Below the pieces are notes generated by a model. It had not been told where the DNA came from. It saw nothing but the letters and a program-made list of their open reading frames with translations, and searched no databases. 64,000 nt of DNA from Pratylenchus scribneri (Eukaryota > Nematoda > Chromadorea > Rhabditida > Pratylenchidae). This document shows, one piece after another, positions 39,801 to 49,800 of the stretch. Position numbers and translations under genes: made by a program. The first letter of the stretch is position 1. The number at the start of each line of letters is the position of its first letter. Location: contig JAQSEB010000018.1 of the NCBI GenBank assembly GCA_030063045.1, positions 1-64,000 of the forward strand, given 5' to 3'.

Positions 39801-42800
39801 TCATCGCCATCAGATAACCCACTTTCTTTTGAAAATAATTCATTTTTCATTCGTAACATTCCCCATTTGGCCGAACCAGCCTCTTCTTCCACTTTTGCCA
39901 ATTTATTTTCTAATTTTTTAATTTCCTCCAGCACATTCATGAATTCCATTTTGACCGCTGTTAATTCTTTATTATTGTTTTCTAATAATTTTTTCAAATT
40001 TTCAATTTTTTCATCGCTTTCCCCAACTTTTTTCACACAGAATTCAATTTTTTCATTCGATGAAAATTTTTTACACTCTCTCTCGAAGTGTAATTCTCCA
40101 CAAAATATACAAAATCTTCGCGGCTTTTGTTTCCGCGGTCCATGTGAGTTTTGCCGCTGCCGGTTTATATCAAATACCCCTTCCTCCAAATATTCATCCG
40201 GTGGATTTGGGCGTGGCCGGCTTCTTTCAAATACTAATGGGCATATTATAACTTCCTCCAAATTTTCATTCCCAAATTCCATTGGTTCTGGTTCCGGTTC
40301 ATCATCAGAATCATCCTTTTTCATTTTTTCCATTTCTTTACAATTTTTATTCTTTTTCTTTTTGCGTTTCTGGGATTTGCACATACATTTGCGGGTTTCT
40401 TCGCAACGGCATTCACACGGGGTCGATCTGCCACTTCCAAGCCCACATGGGCAGGTGCACCAATAAGCACCCGATTCGGAGGATTCATCTGAATCCTCAT
40501 TCTCATTATCGCTGGATGATCTTGCAATTTCTTCGCGCATTTGTCTACAATAAATGCATTCATGCATTTCAGAGTCATTCTCATTTTGTAATTCATCTTC
40601 ATCAGCTTCCTCAATTTCCCATAATTCTTCATCTGAATCGCTTGGAAGATCATTCAAAACAAATGCACCAAAATTCGAATCTTCATCATCCGAAATTTCT
40701 CTATAATTTTTTACATTTTTTCTTTCTCTTAAAATCATTTGGTGCTTCTTATTTTGTTTATTTTCTTCAATTTCTCCTTCAGCATGTGCTCTCAATTCCA
40801 ATGGGTATAAAAGGACAATTGCCCTTGTCAAAATTTTACCTTTGCATTTTACTTTTGCCGCCCTTATTAATCCATCCTTGCTCTTAATTAATTCAACAAT
40901 TTTTCCCAAATTCCATGAAAATTTTGGAGCATTTTCTTGGTGGACCAGCACAATTTCTCCAATTTGTGGCAAATAATTTTTCTTGGCAATTTTTTGGTTG
41001 TGCCGATCCGCCCTTTCTTTCAATTCATTCAAATATTCTTTTTCCCATTTTTTACAAAAATAATTCAGCATATCGTTTGAATTTTTCCAATTTTTAATTA
41101 ATTCATCCCTTTGGGTTTCTTTTAATTTAAATTCATCAATTTCCAAGTTATCCAAATCAATTATTTTTTCGTTCCTTTTTGGGAGCATTAAATCAATTGG
41201 CCTCAAAATTTCAAGGCTTTCTTCAACATTTTCATAAACATATGTCAATGGCCGAGTATTCATCACCAATTTTACTTCCGGCAAAATTGTGCGCAATTCT
41301 TCAAAAAATAAAAATTTTCGACCAACAGCTGCCTTCAAGGCTTTTTTCATGATTTTGACAATCGCCTCATAAAATCCGCCAAACCAGGGCGAGACGGATG
41401 GAATGAATGTCCATTTTATTTTCTCTAATTCCATTTTCTTTTCAATTTCATTAACTACTTTATATGTCAATCTGTATTGTGTGCCATTATCGCTAATTAA
41501 ATATTTAGGCTTTCCATATTCGGCAATGAATCTTCGCAATGCATTGATGCAGGATTTGGCCGTCAAATCCGAAATTAATTCCAAATGGGTAAAACGAGTG
41601 GCCATGCATGTGAAAATTTCGATCCAAACCTTCATAATTTCGCCTTTGAAATTTTTCACTTCAAATGGCCCAGCATAATCCATTCCACAATTTGTGAAGG
41701 GAATGGAGATCTTTGTCCTTTCCGCCGGCAAATGTGGCATTTTTGGGAAGGCAATTGGCTCCAACTTTGCCTTTCGGCAATAAAAACATTTATTAATAGT
41801 CATTTTCATTTTCTTTCTTCCCAATGGAATCCAAAATGTTTTTCGCAATTCGGTCAGACTTTGGCGGAGACCACTGTGAAGAGTGCACAAATGCGCTTCA
41901 TTACAAATAATTTCAGCCAATGGCGATTCATACGCAATGAAAATTTGTGCTTTTTGTCCAGAATTACCCAATCTACCAGGACATGTCCAGATTCCATATT
42001 TAGTTTTTTCCATAAATAAATTTTGTATTTCCTTTTCACTTGGAGGGTACTTATATTGATCCTGGCTTATGAGCAAAATTTCAGCCAATTTTCTTATTTC
42101 AATTGCATTTTTAGTATTTTGAAGATCCATCATAAATTCCGTTTCGTATTTAATTTTTTGGCCAAAAATTTTAATTGCCTTGCAAGTTGCAACCGAAATA
42201 TTTACCAATTTTGGCCATTCATTTCTTATTTTTATATCAATAATTTCATTAACCAACATATCCATATTTATCTCTTCCAATTTTTTATCCCATTCTTTTT
42301 CATTTTTAATCAATTCTGGTGCTTTAGGCCATTCAATTTCATCAAATTTTAGGAACTTTGGCCCTTCCCACCAGATCGAATTGGCTTTTAATTCTGCACA
42401 ACTGCAGCCACGGCTTGCCAAATCAGCCGGGTTCACATCTGTGGGCACATATTTCCATTTTATTTTCATATCCTTTCTCAATTCCAAAACTCTATTTTTC
42501 ACAAATTTTGGCAATTTATCCACGTTGGAGATGAGTATCCAACTCAATACCACCTTTGAATCGGACCATATATAGTAATTGCCAATTTTCAAATCCATTT
42601 CCTTTTTTATAAATTCAAGCATTTTGCAACCAGAAACAGCAGCCATCAATTCCAAACGTGGAATAGTCAATTTGGCTTTGATAGGGGCCAATTTGCCTTT
42701 GGCATACACTATTGATGAATTAGACATTTTATTCATTTTTTCAACAATATAGGCAACCGATGCATATACTTTGGCCGATGCGTCCACAAAAATATGTAAT

Positions 42801-44818
42801 TCCATTTCGGCATCTGGATTTTTGACCGCCCTTCTTCTAATTAAAAATTTTCCAGAATCACCAATTATATTTTTCCATTCTTCCAAATAGGCTTCATCAA
42901 TTTGATCATCCCAACCATATTTATTTTCCTTCCATATGCTTTGAAAAAATATTTTTCTGGGCAAATTTGCGGGAATTGTCAATCCAGGCGGGTCAAAAGT
43001 TTTGGCTGTGCCCTTTGCCACTTTCCTTTTTGTCCATTTAATTTCATTTTTTATTTCTTTTATTTCAATAATTATTGCATCCTTTTCCAAATCCCAGCCA
43101 ATTCCCAAAATTTTCACTGGGTTTTTTTGTTCTTTGTCTCCAAATTTTTCCATAATTATTTTATCATTGCTAACAAATTCATGTAAGACCATTTTTGCCT
43201 CTCCAAAGATTTTTATTATTTCGTTGCATTTTTGGATGGCATCCGTTGTGTTTATTGCGCCAAATCCAGGGTTATCGGCATAAATGCCTTTTCGCAATTT
43301 TTGGGAAAAATCCGTGCCATAGTTCGCTAAATGGAGGTCCGTCACTTCACCGATCAATGATGGAGCGGCTATGATGCCGAAAGGCATGCATGTGAATCTC
43401 ATCTCCACAATGTTATCCAATGATGGGGGTTTTTTCGGGTCTTTAAACCATAAAAATCGTGTTAAATTTCGTTGATTTTCTTTTAATTTTATCTGATGGA
43501 ATGCACTTTTTACGTCACAAAAAATTGCAGTAACAAAATTCCGAAATCGGAGGATCATTCCACAAATGTCGGTTAACATTACCCGCCCCCGTAAAATAAA
43601 ATCATTGACGCATATTCCTTCTGCTGTTTTACAGCTAAAATCAAAAACTGGTCGAATTTTCCCTTTTTCTTGATTTATGACACAATGATGTGGAATATAC
43701 ATAATTTGGCCCGAATCATCAGTACATTTTTCAATAATTCCTTTTCCAAATTGTTCATCAAAAGGGGCACAATATTTTTCTAAAAGTCCACTCTTATTCA
43801 ATTTATTCCACACACTTTGAAGCCTCTTTAGGCATATCCAAAAATTGTTCGATAATTTTTCTGGCTTCTCCATAATTGGCCATTCAATAATATATCGACC
43901 ATCCTTGTCCCTTTGGACGGTTTTCAAAAAATGGATGTGGGCAAATAAATCTTTTTCATTTTGTCTTTGTTCCTTTATACCACATTCTTCCAATTCCCAC
44001 CATTTTTCTTGTTCATTTTCCACCATTTGACATAAAATTGGTTCCGTTTCTGTTTTCCAAATGTGGCTTCTCCCAGTTAAAATTTTTCCAATTTTTGTTT
44101 CCAAAATTGAGAAGCCTGATTTTGTTTTCGGCAATCCCAAAATTTCTGAATAAAAGTCGGAACCAATCAAAATTTCAGGCATAACCTCCAAAATATTTTC
44201 TTCACTGGTTATTTCATCTTTCAAAAAATGTTTGAATGTTTTTGGGTCTGCCATTTTTAGTCTTTCAACCATTTGCCTTTTTTCAACACCTCTTGCAACA
44301 ATATTTATCGCCTCATTATTTTTTGACATAATTTGGAAAATATAAATTGGAGAATGAATAATAATTGTTTTATTGAAAAGGCCGCTTCCGCGGAATTGTT
44401 TTTCTCCAATAATGTGAAGGTCCAATTTCTTTGCGAGCACATTTAATATGAGGCTGATTTCACATCCAGAAATAGAGCACAGATATATATACCAAAAAAA
44501 AAATTGATTCTCCTTATATTTTATACTAACCATTTTGATGTTCAGCGAACATTTGGACATAGCGGCAAAAAACAATGAAAAGTTAGTGTTTTGATCGTAT
44601 CCAGACAACATATCAAGAGTCAAAATGCTGGTAAATTCTTGATCACGCAAATTAGCACCATTAGCCAGGCTTTCAAGAAATTCTGCTTGGCTTTGTTGCG
44701 GGTTGACCGGCGACTTTTCTTCATTATCCTCAACACTAGTGAAACGGGTGATCAGCTCCTCATTTTCAGTGCCAATATTGATGGCAACACAATGGTCCTC
44801 GTTGAATGGAGACAACAC
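36875..44818 (-). CDS. BEL/Pao Pol-Env polyprotein (protease remnant, RT, RNase H, integrase, Gn/Gc-like envelope)
   Basis: One frame of about 2,647 codons runs without a stop. The first codon is GTG with an in-frame TAA just upstream; the first ATG is near 44611 (residue 70). The order is: retropepsin region (about 90-270, ending in the family-typical GSDFY...GKILTGR); RT (about 365-560, catalytic box YADN near 511); RNase H (FVDAS near 678, then E, D and D positions); integrase H2C2 finger near 980; catalytic D, SDNG near 1106 and GGFYE near 1148; and a DUF5641-like domain at 1280-1340. An acidic, cysteine-rich segment follows (1445-1480), then a CX2CX3HX4C knuckle near 1567 and a coiled coil at 1595-1650. 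A membrane segment near 1693 begins a Gn-like ectodomain. Further membrane segments lie near 2050 and 2125. A Gc-like part has a glycine/cysteine/aromatic loop (GWGVGCFYF, about 2270) like class II fusion loops, and a C-terminal anchor lies near 2600. The expected protease DSG reads ISG, so that domain is probably inactive. Family assignment is firm; present activity is doubtful. Confidence 0.88.
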   Translation of the reverse strand: MLSPFNEDHCVAINIGTENEELITRFTSVEDNEEKSPVNPQQSQAEFLESLANGANLRDQEFTSILTLDMLSGYDQNTNFSLFFAAMSKCSLNIKMVSIKYKENQFFFWYIYLCSISGCEISLILNVLAKKLDLHIIGEKQFRGSGLFNKTIIIHSPIYIFQIMSKNNEAINIVARGVEKRQMVERLKMADPKTFKHFLKDEITSEENILEVMPEILIGSDFYSEILGLPKTKSGFSILETKIGKILTGRSHIWKTETEPILCQMVENEQEKWWELEECGIKEQRQNEKDLFAHIHFLKTVQRDKDGRYIIEWPIMEKPEKLSNNFWICLKRLQSVWNKLNKSGLLEKYCAPFDEQFGKGIIEKCTDDSGQIMYIPHHCVINQEKGKIRPVFDFSCKTAEGICVNDFILRGRVMLTDICGMILRFRNFVTAIFCDVKSAFHQIKLKENQRNLTRFLWFKDPKKPPSLDNIVEMRFTCMPFGIIAAPSLIGEVTDLHLANYGTDFSQKLRKGIYADNPGFGAINTTDAIQKCNEIIKIFGEAKMVLHEFVSNDKIIMEKFGDKEQKNPVKILGIGWDLEKDAIIIEIKEIKNEIKWTKRKVAKGTAKTFDPPGLTIPANLPRKIFFQSIWKENKYGWDDQIDEAYLEEWKNIIGDSGKFLIRRRAVKNPDAEMELHIFVDASAKVYASVAYIVEKMNKMSNSSIVYAKGKLAPIKAKLTIPRLELMAAVSGCKMLEFIKKEMDLKIGNYYIWSDSKVVLSWILISNVDKLPKFVKNRVLELRKDMKIKWKYVPTDVNPADLASRGCSCAELKANSIWWEGPKFLKFDEIEWPKAPELIKNEKEWDKKLEEINMDMLVNEIIDIKIRNEWPKLVNISVATCKAIKIFGQKIKYETEFMMDLQNTKNAIEIRKLAEILLISQDQYKYPPSEKEIQNLFMEKTKYGIWTCPGRLGNSGQKAQIFIAYESPLAEIICNEAHLCTLHSGLRQSLTELRKTFWIPLGRKKMKMTINKCFYCRKAKLEPIAFPKMPHLPAERTKISIPFTNCGMDYAGPFEVKNFKGEIMKVWIEIFTCMATRFTHLELISDLTAKSCINALRRFIAEYGKPKYLISDNGTQYRLTYKVVNEIEKKMELEKIKWTFIPSVSPWFGGFYEAIVKIMKKALKAAVGRKFLFFEELRTILPEVKLVMNTRPLTYVYENVEESLEILRPIDLMLPKRNEKIIDLDNLEIDEFKLKETQRDELIKNWKNSNDMLNYFCKKWEKEYLNELKERADRHNQKIAKKNYLPQIGEIVLVHQENAPKFSWNLGKIVELIKSKDGLIRAAKVKCKGKILTRAIVLLYPLELRAHAEGEIEENKQNKKHQMILRERKNVKNYREISDDEDSNFGAFVLNDLPSDSDEELWEIEEADEDELQNENDSEMHECIYCRQMREEIARSSSDNENEDSDESSESGAYWCTCPCGLGSGRSTPCECRCEETRKCMCKSQKRKKKKNKNCKEMEKMKKDDSDDEPEPEPMEFGNENLEEVIICPLVFERSRPRPNPPDEYLEEGVFDINRQRQNSHGPRKQKPRRFCIFCGELHFERECKKFSSNEKIEFCVKKVGESDEKIENLKKLLENNNKELTAVKMEFMNVLEEIKKLENKLAKVEEEAGSAKWGMLRMKNELFSKESGLSDGDEYPKPKNKQRYKKNSPKKSKSSTVLAIASAILMIIFFLFNPICASPCAKNEINLKFRHLDECVSSGLVINEREDGSLCWTKIECNSTHLRKEFAAKGYCGPKCECPQWTDQCTFFDGPAIKNSTKKNEKTMEILSNLKPNYCSLEATEECNKVANWKEFNQIELFDGEKFLIKEINLEIEDVNKDGFECIGEGMTTGSPKYCAEHTCSEKGTKFCYFPRKELSFLLTSDGRIPIKAWGKTKLKVFDFKTKKLECPCQLECIKEGIQLKSEIKLGGIEICSGECIYIAHPEKIENITMPQEKIISGFEAIGKFFKEGEMIKEMGIKCKARDICEIIACRICWSYLKNPHCFPEFAMFLFGILFYFALNTIYIVGKIIIWILKLLNIIGRAKINCVLWTAKTIRKLTRKRRNAENENLINEFPLEEVPVEEERESWASRISSLNPNNRSPVGTKYAVFAIILFVFLFGITNGLTTLTANEENCIIKKNGERNCLFDHVLEIALTVEEQEIQIMMTDNRGKIAGGIQLNVPRVNLICPKNFKFFSRTVNIEVTSAKSCDDAGSCKNQKCSKLKMDEKIKELKIGNDYPGITQCMETPGGWGVGCFYFTTACLFYRIYMIPAEKDTLEIFNCPTIWERSLKLNVSIIKNGEQNGTKVMDLAPGEKQIFKELEITAKEISVPNIPLLATTFISDGKRTATLDQEMESNLKKFKCKSKKEAMEFSNCTVDVQSCNCHPADGTVKCLCPEVSSGMQIFKDDNVLPFNHNGLIIKNEDGNVMASPDFTSIILQLKISGMNLKTEVKMNTCKISNANLTGCYECEKGAQLDIMCETDFGKSLANIVCPSAKLLTTCSPKGTRKIHSVHFSTAQVDEECEVFCGSTSTKFKLKGTLAFPEMKDESEWKMAVGPINLINEFKGFDFKNLLKYLLDPKQLIIWLATIFGMFAIFYCSAPIILRLLLRLLMAPFVPRSVVADVHSKIV

Positions 44819-45515
44819 TTTCCTTTATATGAAAATAAAAAAATTAATTAACGAAATAATAGTTATTTTTGATATTCCTTCGGGGATGATACAAAGGATG
44901 TATTCCTAAATAAATAATTGGCAATTTACAATTTTTTTTAAAATAAATTTTATTTTTCTAATTGTTACATTTAGTTTGCCTAATAAGGTTTTTTATTTAG
45001 GATTTGACAGGATCATATATTTTTTAAAACCTTAATTTGATCCATTTTATCTATATATGAAAGATAAATTGTATTTATTTGGAATATTTTCATTATTAGT
45101 TGATAAATGTTATTAACGTATAACCTCTTTTTCCCAATGGAAATTATTTTTCAACCTTTTAAAAATGAGAAAATTTGGATCTAATTCCTTATTTGTGAAC
45201 ATTTTTGAAAAAAATTATAGCGGATTTTTAAAAGGAAACTATAAAAAAAATACAATGAAAATTATTTAAAACTTCGACCGATTAGGATTGGATGGGTACT
45301 CAAAAAAGAAGGTTGGAAATTATTAGATGGGTAAAGAATTAAAAGAGGTTTTACGGTATGTGCATATTGAATAAGCAATGTATAAGTTAAAGTAAATTTT
45401 TTTTGTGGCCACTGATTAATCACAAATCTCGACATAATAAATATTTTTTATTTATTTTTACATTTATTAATTTTATTATAATTGAAACAGTAAAAATAAA
45501 ATCCAAATTTTAATC
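44819..45515. other. AT-rich stretch without a gene
   Basis: No open frame with coding character, no inverted repeat and no match to the BEL/Pao LTR was seen here. Stops occur in all frames. It separates the broken 5' side of the BEL/Pao element from the 3' end of the next minus-strand gene. Confidence 0.6.
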
Positions 45516-46308
45516 TTAAAAAAAATGCAAAGCTAACTTTTCCAAGCTGAACGAAGTGGTCAATTCGATTTGGCCACTATCAGTGATTTTCAATTTCAGA
45601 GCATGGAGCTTTGTTTTTTTATCCCATAAATTATCATTATTTTTCAATGCATAATGACATCCCATTAACATCAGATTTTGACCGAAATTGGGATCGTCAT
45701 GATTCTCGATGGTAAATTTAGGATCCAATGTTTCGCCCCCATTTTCCGGGTCTAATTGGCCCGCAAAACAGATCAAAATGCTGTAAAAGTAATTGATAAT
45801 TGGTAGGAAAATAATAAGGATATGTATTGACTTGTCGGAAAAAAAAAGAATTAATTTGCCGAAATTCTTTGTGTGGAAAAAATTTTATTTTTTGAGGCCA
45901 TATAACTAGACAATATCAGACTTATTTAAGTTTCCCTAACCCCTAGCCTTTAGTCCCTAATCCCATCTTGCTCTGAATTTAACCCTGAGCCTCTATACCT
46001 AGCTATGGCCAAGTTATATGGCCTCAAAAATATAATATTTTTCGAAAAAAAAAGAATTTAGGCAAATTAATCCTTTTTTCGGCAAATTAATATTATCTCA
46101 ACAATAAAAAAATATTTATTACCCATTATCACATTTTACTGCAATATCCTCCTTGCAAATGAGCAGTTGAATAATACGTTTGCCTTTTTTATGGTCCTCA
46201 TTAGTCGAATTGCAATCAACAAATGGCTTAAAATGAATTCGAGCCGGAGCAGAAACTGGGGCAATTTCACCTGCACGAGATGCACCATCAACCCAGCCTT
46301 GGAATATA
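45516..46308 (-). CDS. Two exons of an unrecognised minus-strand gene
   Basis: Two exons join cleanly. Exon A is 46123-46308, with an acceptor ...TTTTAG before it and a GTAATA donor after it. Exon B is 45516-45780, with acceptor ...TTTTACAG and a TAA stop at 45516. The join is in phase 2 (GG|C). The peptide starts IFQGWVDGASRAGEI and passes through RIIQLLICKEDIAVK. The second exon contains PENGGETLDPKFTIENHDD and ends SLEKLALHFF. No domain is recognised. The start and upstream exons are not visible: a Ty3/gypsy element is inserted about 130 bp upstream, so the gene may be broken or its first exons may lie to the right of that element. The intron holds a foldback element. Splice logic and codon texture support the exons; the function is unknown. 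Confidence 0.6.
45831..46088. mobile_element. Foldback MITE-like element, family 1, in an intron
   Basis: The two ends are inverted copies of about 75 bp. The left end runs from TTGTCGGAAAAAAAAAG through AATTTGCCGAAATTC to TTGAGGCCATATAACT. The right end is the reverse complement of nearly the same string. The middle is rich in CCCTAA-like runs. The middle is homologous, in inverse orientation, to the element at about 53083-53340 (shared GGGATTAGGG, GGCTAGGG, AAGTTATATGGCC). No coding capacity is present, so it would need a transposase from elsewhere. Confidence 0.75.
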
Positions 46309-46309
46309 C

Positions 46310-46439
46310 TAAAATTTAAATATATAAAAAACCCAAAAATAGGTAATAGTTTTGTTTTTCCCGAACATGTATTTTTTTTTTAGCAGTTTTGGAATCCATA
46401 TTCATGAATTTGAATTCCGAGACGCTTGTCAGTAATATA
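46310..46439. other. Short AT-rich stretch at the Ty3 insertion site
   Basis: Read on the minus strand, the part next to the insertion contains an open coding-like string ITDKRLGIQIHEYGFQNC followed by a stop. It could be a further exon of the minus-strand gene cut by the retroelement, or chance. No clear donor follows it. Confidence 0.3.
46435..46439. repeat. 5-bp target-site duplication, left copy (ATATA)
   Basis: ATATA directly precedes the TGTAGTG start of the left LTR and is repeated directly after the ...ATAACA end of the right LTR (51103-51107). Five bp is the usual size for Ty3/gypsy integrases. Confidence 0.75.
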
Positions 46440-46660
46440 TGTAGTGTATTTGAAAGAAGATTTAAATTTGACATGACCTTATATCCCCTGGCATTTCATA
46501 TATTTCCTTCCCTATAAAAAGATTCCCATTTCCCCACATTCATCTCAGTCTTTGACTTTGTCCCAAATATTTAATTGTCTGTTCTCATCCCAATTATTCA
46601 TTCGTATTATTTATTTAATTGGAATAAAACTATTTTATTATATCGCATTCGGACATAACA
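46440..46660 (+). repeat. Ty3/gypsy left LTR (221 bp)
   Basis: It begins TGTAGTG and ends ATAACA, and matches 50882-51102 without a visible difference. It holds a TATA box (CCTATAAAAAG, near 46512) and an AATAAA signal (46623-46628), so it can both start and end transcription. Confidence 0.95.
46512..46521 (+). promoter_or_regulatory. LTR TATA box
   Basis: CTATAAAAAG lies inside the left LTR, about 110 bp before the AATAAA signal, and fits the core promoter of the Ty3/gypsy element. Confidence 0.6.
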
Positions 46661-46663
46661 ATT

Positions 46664-46677
46664 TGGCGCAGTCAGCG
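46664..46677 (+). promoter_or_regulatory. Ty3/gypsy primer-binding site
   Basis: TGGCGCAGTCAGCG begins three bases after the left LTR. A primer-binding site starts with TGG because it pairs with the CCA end of a tRNA. The priming tRNA was not identified. Confidence 0.75.
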
Positions 46678-46861
46678 AAAATAATAAACGTCAAATTAAA
46701 ATAATCAAATCGTCAACACACAAGTTAAGCTTGTGCAGCTGCATTTTTATTGATTGTGCATCAAAAAATTCATTCCGTCAATTTATTCAGCCTAGCCTAT
46801 TATAATCTGTGTGGTTATAATCGAACTTATTGTGTATAAGTCGGGCTTGAAATAATCAAAA

Positions 46862-49800
46862 ATGGCAGCACCGGCAAATCCCAACACCAAAATTGGAAAA
46901 GGACCGGGTCCATTTACGGCCGAAATGTGTTGGAGCATTTGGTCGGAACGATTTGATTTCTATATTGAACTTCGTGGAATTACGGATGACGCGACAAAAC
47001 GGCTATTATTTTTCACCGAAATTGGACCAATTTATGAGGAACTTCGGCAAATGGCTATGCCGGATGATGTTCGTACAATGGCATTAAAAGACATCAAAGA
47101 ATTAATGGCAGACCGTTTTGGTGAAGCAAAATCCTTGGCGGCCAAACGGCATGAATTGTTCTCGGCTAGACAAAAAGCGGGACAAACAATTCGAGATTTT
47201 GCTATCAATCTGCGAACATTGATCACCAAAGCGGAATGGCACAATGAATCAGTGGATATGTGCCTCACCGCCCTCTTCATCAATGGTTTGGAAAGTGATA
47301 TCATTCGTGCGGAATTAATCAAAGAAGAGAAAATTGAATTCAAAGCAGCAATCGAAAGAGCTGTTTTGCTTGAACAATCAAAAATTGACGCACAGGCCAT
47401 TGGAATGAATAGTGGAAAAGCCGAAATTGCCAAGGTTCAACATTTCAAAAAAGGGGGGAACAAGAAATTTGAGACAAAAAGCAAAGGAAGTTGCAATCGG
47501 TGCGGAAAAGCCGACCATTGGGCTAATGATTGTCCGCATAAAAATGATAAATGTCGGCAATGTGGAAAAATCGGTCATTGGGCGTCAAAATGCAAGACAA
47601 AAACCAACTCGAATGACAGCAAAATGGGAAATAAACCAAAGAAGGTGAACCAGATTTTGGCTGAGAAATGCGTGCCGAAGAAGCAGCATTACATTGCGAG
47701 TGTGGTTAAGCCCAAATCAATCAATAAATTATCATTTCCGCCAGTGAACATTAAATTGGTTTTAAATGACAATAATATGAATTTTGAACTGGATCCCGGT
47801 GCGGATGCCACACTTTTGAACAAAAATGACTGGATTCAAATTGGAAAGCCAAAATTGGAGAAGAATTCAGGATTAGAGGCATATGGAGGCATTCCCATAA
47901 ATGTCCTTGGTTCTTTCTATACTGGCATTGAATATAATGGCAAAAAGACAAGCACTGATATATTTGTGATCGATGGCCGAGGGAAAAATCTTTGCGGAAG
48001 AGACCTAATTGAGGGGCTTCAAATAGACCTCAACAAAGCATTCGGCATCAGATCAATTAATGAAATTGCCAAAAAGCCAGTCACAATGGAATTAAAATCA
48101 ATTTTGGAAAAATACCCTGAAGTCTTTAAGGAGGGGTTGGGCCGGTGCACAAGGCGAGTTTCATTGAAGTTTAAGCCGGATGTGCAGCCTAAAAAGTGCA
48201 AACCTCGTCCAGTTCCATTCGCACTACGTCCAGAAGTGGAGAAAGTGCTTGATCAATGGCTGAAAGATGGAGTAATCGAGCCAGTTGATACATCTGAATG
48301 GAGCACACCAATTGTCATCGTTCCAAAGCCAGGCAACAAAATAAGATTGTGCTGCGATTATAAGATCACAGTAAATCCATGGTTGGACATTCACCAGTAT
48401 CCATTGCCTAGGCCAGATGATCTGTTTGGAATTCTCAATGGAGGGCAAAAATTCTCAAAATTGGATTTAAAAGAAGCTTATCTTCAATTATGTTTGGATG
48501 AGGATGCAAGAAAATGCCTGACAATAAGTACACACAAAGGCTTATTTCAATTCAAGCGCATGCCTTACGGCGTGGCTTCTGCTCCTGCCATCTTTCAACA
48601 AATTATGGAGGAGGTTTTACAAGGCATTGAAGGGATTGCTGTCTATTTGGACGACATTCTAATCACTGGAACAAATGATGCAGAACATTTGGAACGATTA
48701 GAGATGGTCCTTCAACGGCTTCAAACTTTTGGATTGCGAGTGAAAAAGGAAAAATGTGATTTCCTCCAAGATCGGATTACATACTTAGGGCATATAATCG
48801 ATCGAGACGGAGTGCATACATCACCAGAGAAAATCGAATCCATTATTAAAATGCCAGCTCCAAAGAATTTAAAGGAACTTCAATCTTTTCTGGGAATGGT
48901 TGGATATTATGGCAAATTTATTCCATCGATGTCAACAATTTCTGAGCCATTAAATGAATTGAGAAGAAATGGCGTCAAATGGTTTTGGAAAAATGAGCAG
49001 CAAGAGGCTTTTGAAAAAATAAAGGCAATGCTGACTTCAAATGAACTTTTGGTTCATTATGATCCGGATAAACCATTATATTTGGCAACAGATGCATCGG
49101 ACTATGGTGTCGGTGCTGTGCTTTTTCACAAAGAATTGAAAAGTGGAAAAGTTGGAGTGATTGGCTATGCATCCCGGACATTGAATTCAGCTGAAAGGAA
49201 TTATGCGCAAATTGAGAAGGAAGCGCGTGGAATAATTTTCGGAGTGGAAAAATTCAATCAATATCTGTATGGACGCAAATTTGTTCTCCAAACGGACCAT
49301 GAGCCATTAAAGAAAATTTTTGGTTCCAAAAGTGCAATTCCAGTCGTGGCAGCAAAACGCTTGCACAGATGGAGTTTAATTCTCATGAATTACGATTTTG
49401 AGATTGAATATTGTCCGACTCGAGAATTTGGAAATGCGGATGTTTTATCGCGTTTGCCAAACCCAGAAATAAATAAAATTCAGCTGGTCGATCAAGAAAT
49501 ACAAGAAATTCAAAATGATGTCCAGGCCACACTGCCAATAACGGCAAATTCAATCGCCGATGAGATAAAGAATGACAAAATTCTACGAAAGATCAAAGTC
49601 TTTGTGGAAAATGGATGGCCAAAGAAAATCGAAGATGAATTTCGCGCATTTGGATTGGCGAAAAATGACCTGGAATTGAAAAATGGCTGTTTGATGCTTG
49701 GAACGCGCACAGTCATTCCGAAGAAATTTCAAGAAAAAATTCTGGAATTAATCCATGCAACGCATCCAGGGATAGTCCGAATGAAGGCCTTGGCCAGAAA

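Larger units (their letters stand above)
36541..44818 (-). mobile_element. BEL/Pao LTR retrotransposon with env-like module, 5'-truncated
   Basis: The element lies on the minus strand. Its 3' end (position 36541) ends in ...CA on the element strand and abuts satellite DNA with no intervening base. Internal order on the minus strand is protease remnant, reverse transcriptase, RNase H, integrase with a C-terminal BEL-type domain, a cysteine-rich linker, then a two-part glycoprotein module. No gag frame and no second LTR could be found to the right of 44818, where stops begin immediately. It is therefore read as a copy truncated at its 5' end. A target duplication cannot be recognised because only one end is present. 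BEL/Pao elements with a phlebovirus-like env are known from nematodes (Tas group), which supports the host assignment. Confidence 0.85.

Noticed and set aside
36541..44818. Integrated exogenous virus
   Set aside because: The integrase, RT and LTR features place it in BEL/Pao retroelements; only the envelope module resembles a viral glycoprotein family, and the copy is truncated.
37171..44909. Many plus-strand open frames across the BEL/Pao element (up to 305 codons)
   Set aside because: They are antisense to the 2,647-codon frame and arise from its codon composition; none has a recognisable domain.
44819..45515. 5' LTR of the BEL/Pao element
   Set aside because: No match to 36541-36874 was found by eye in either orientation.
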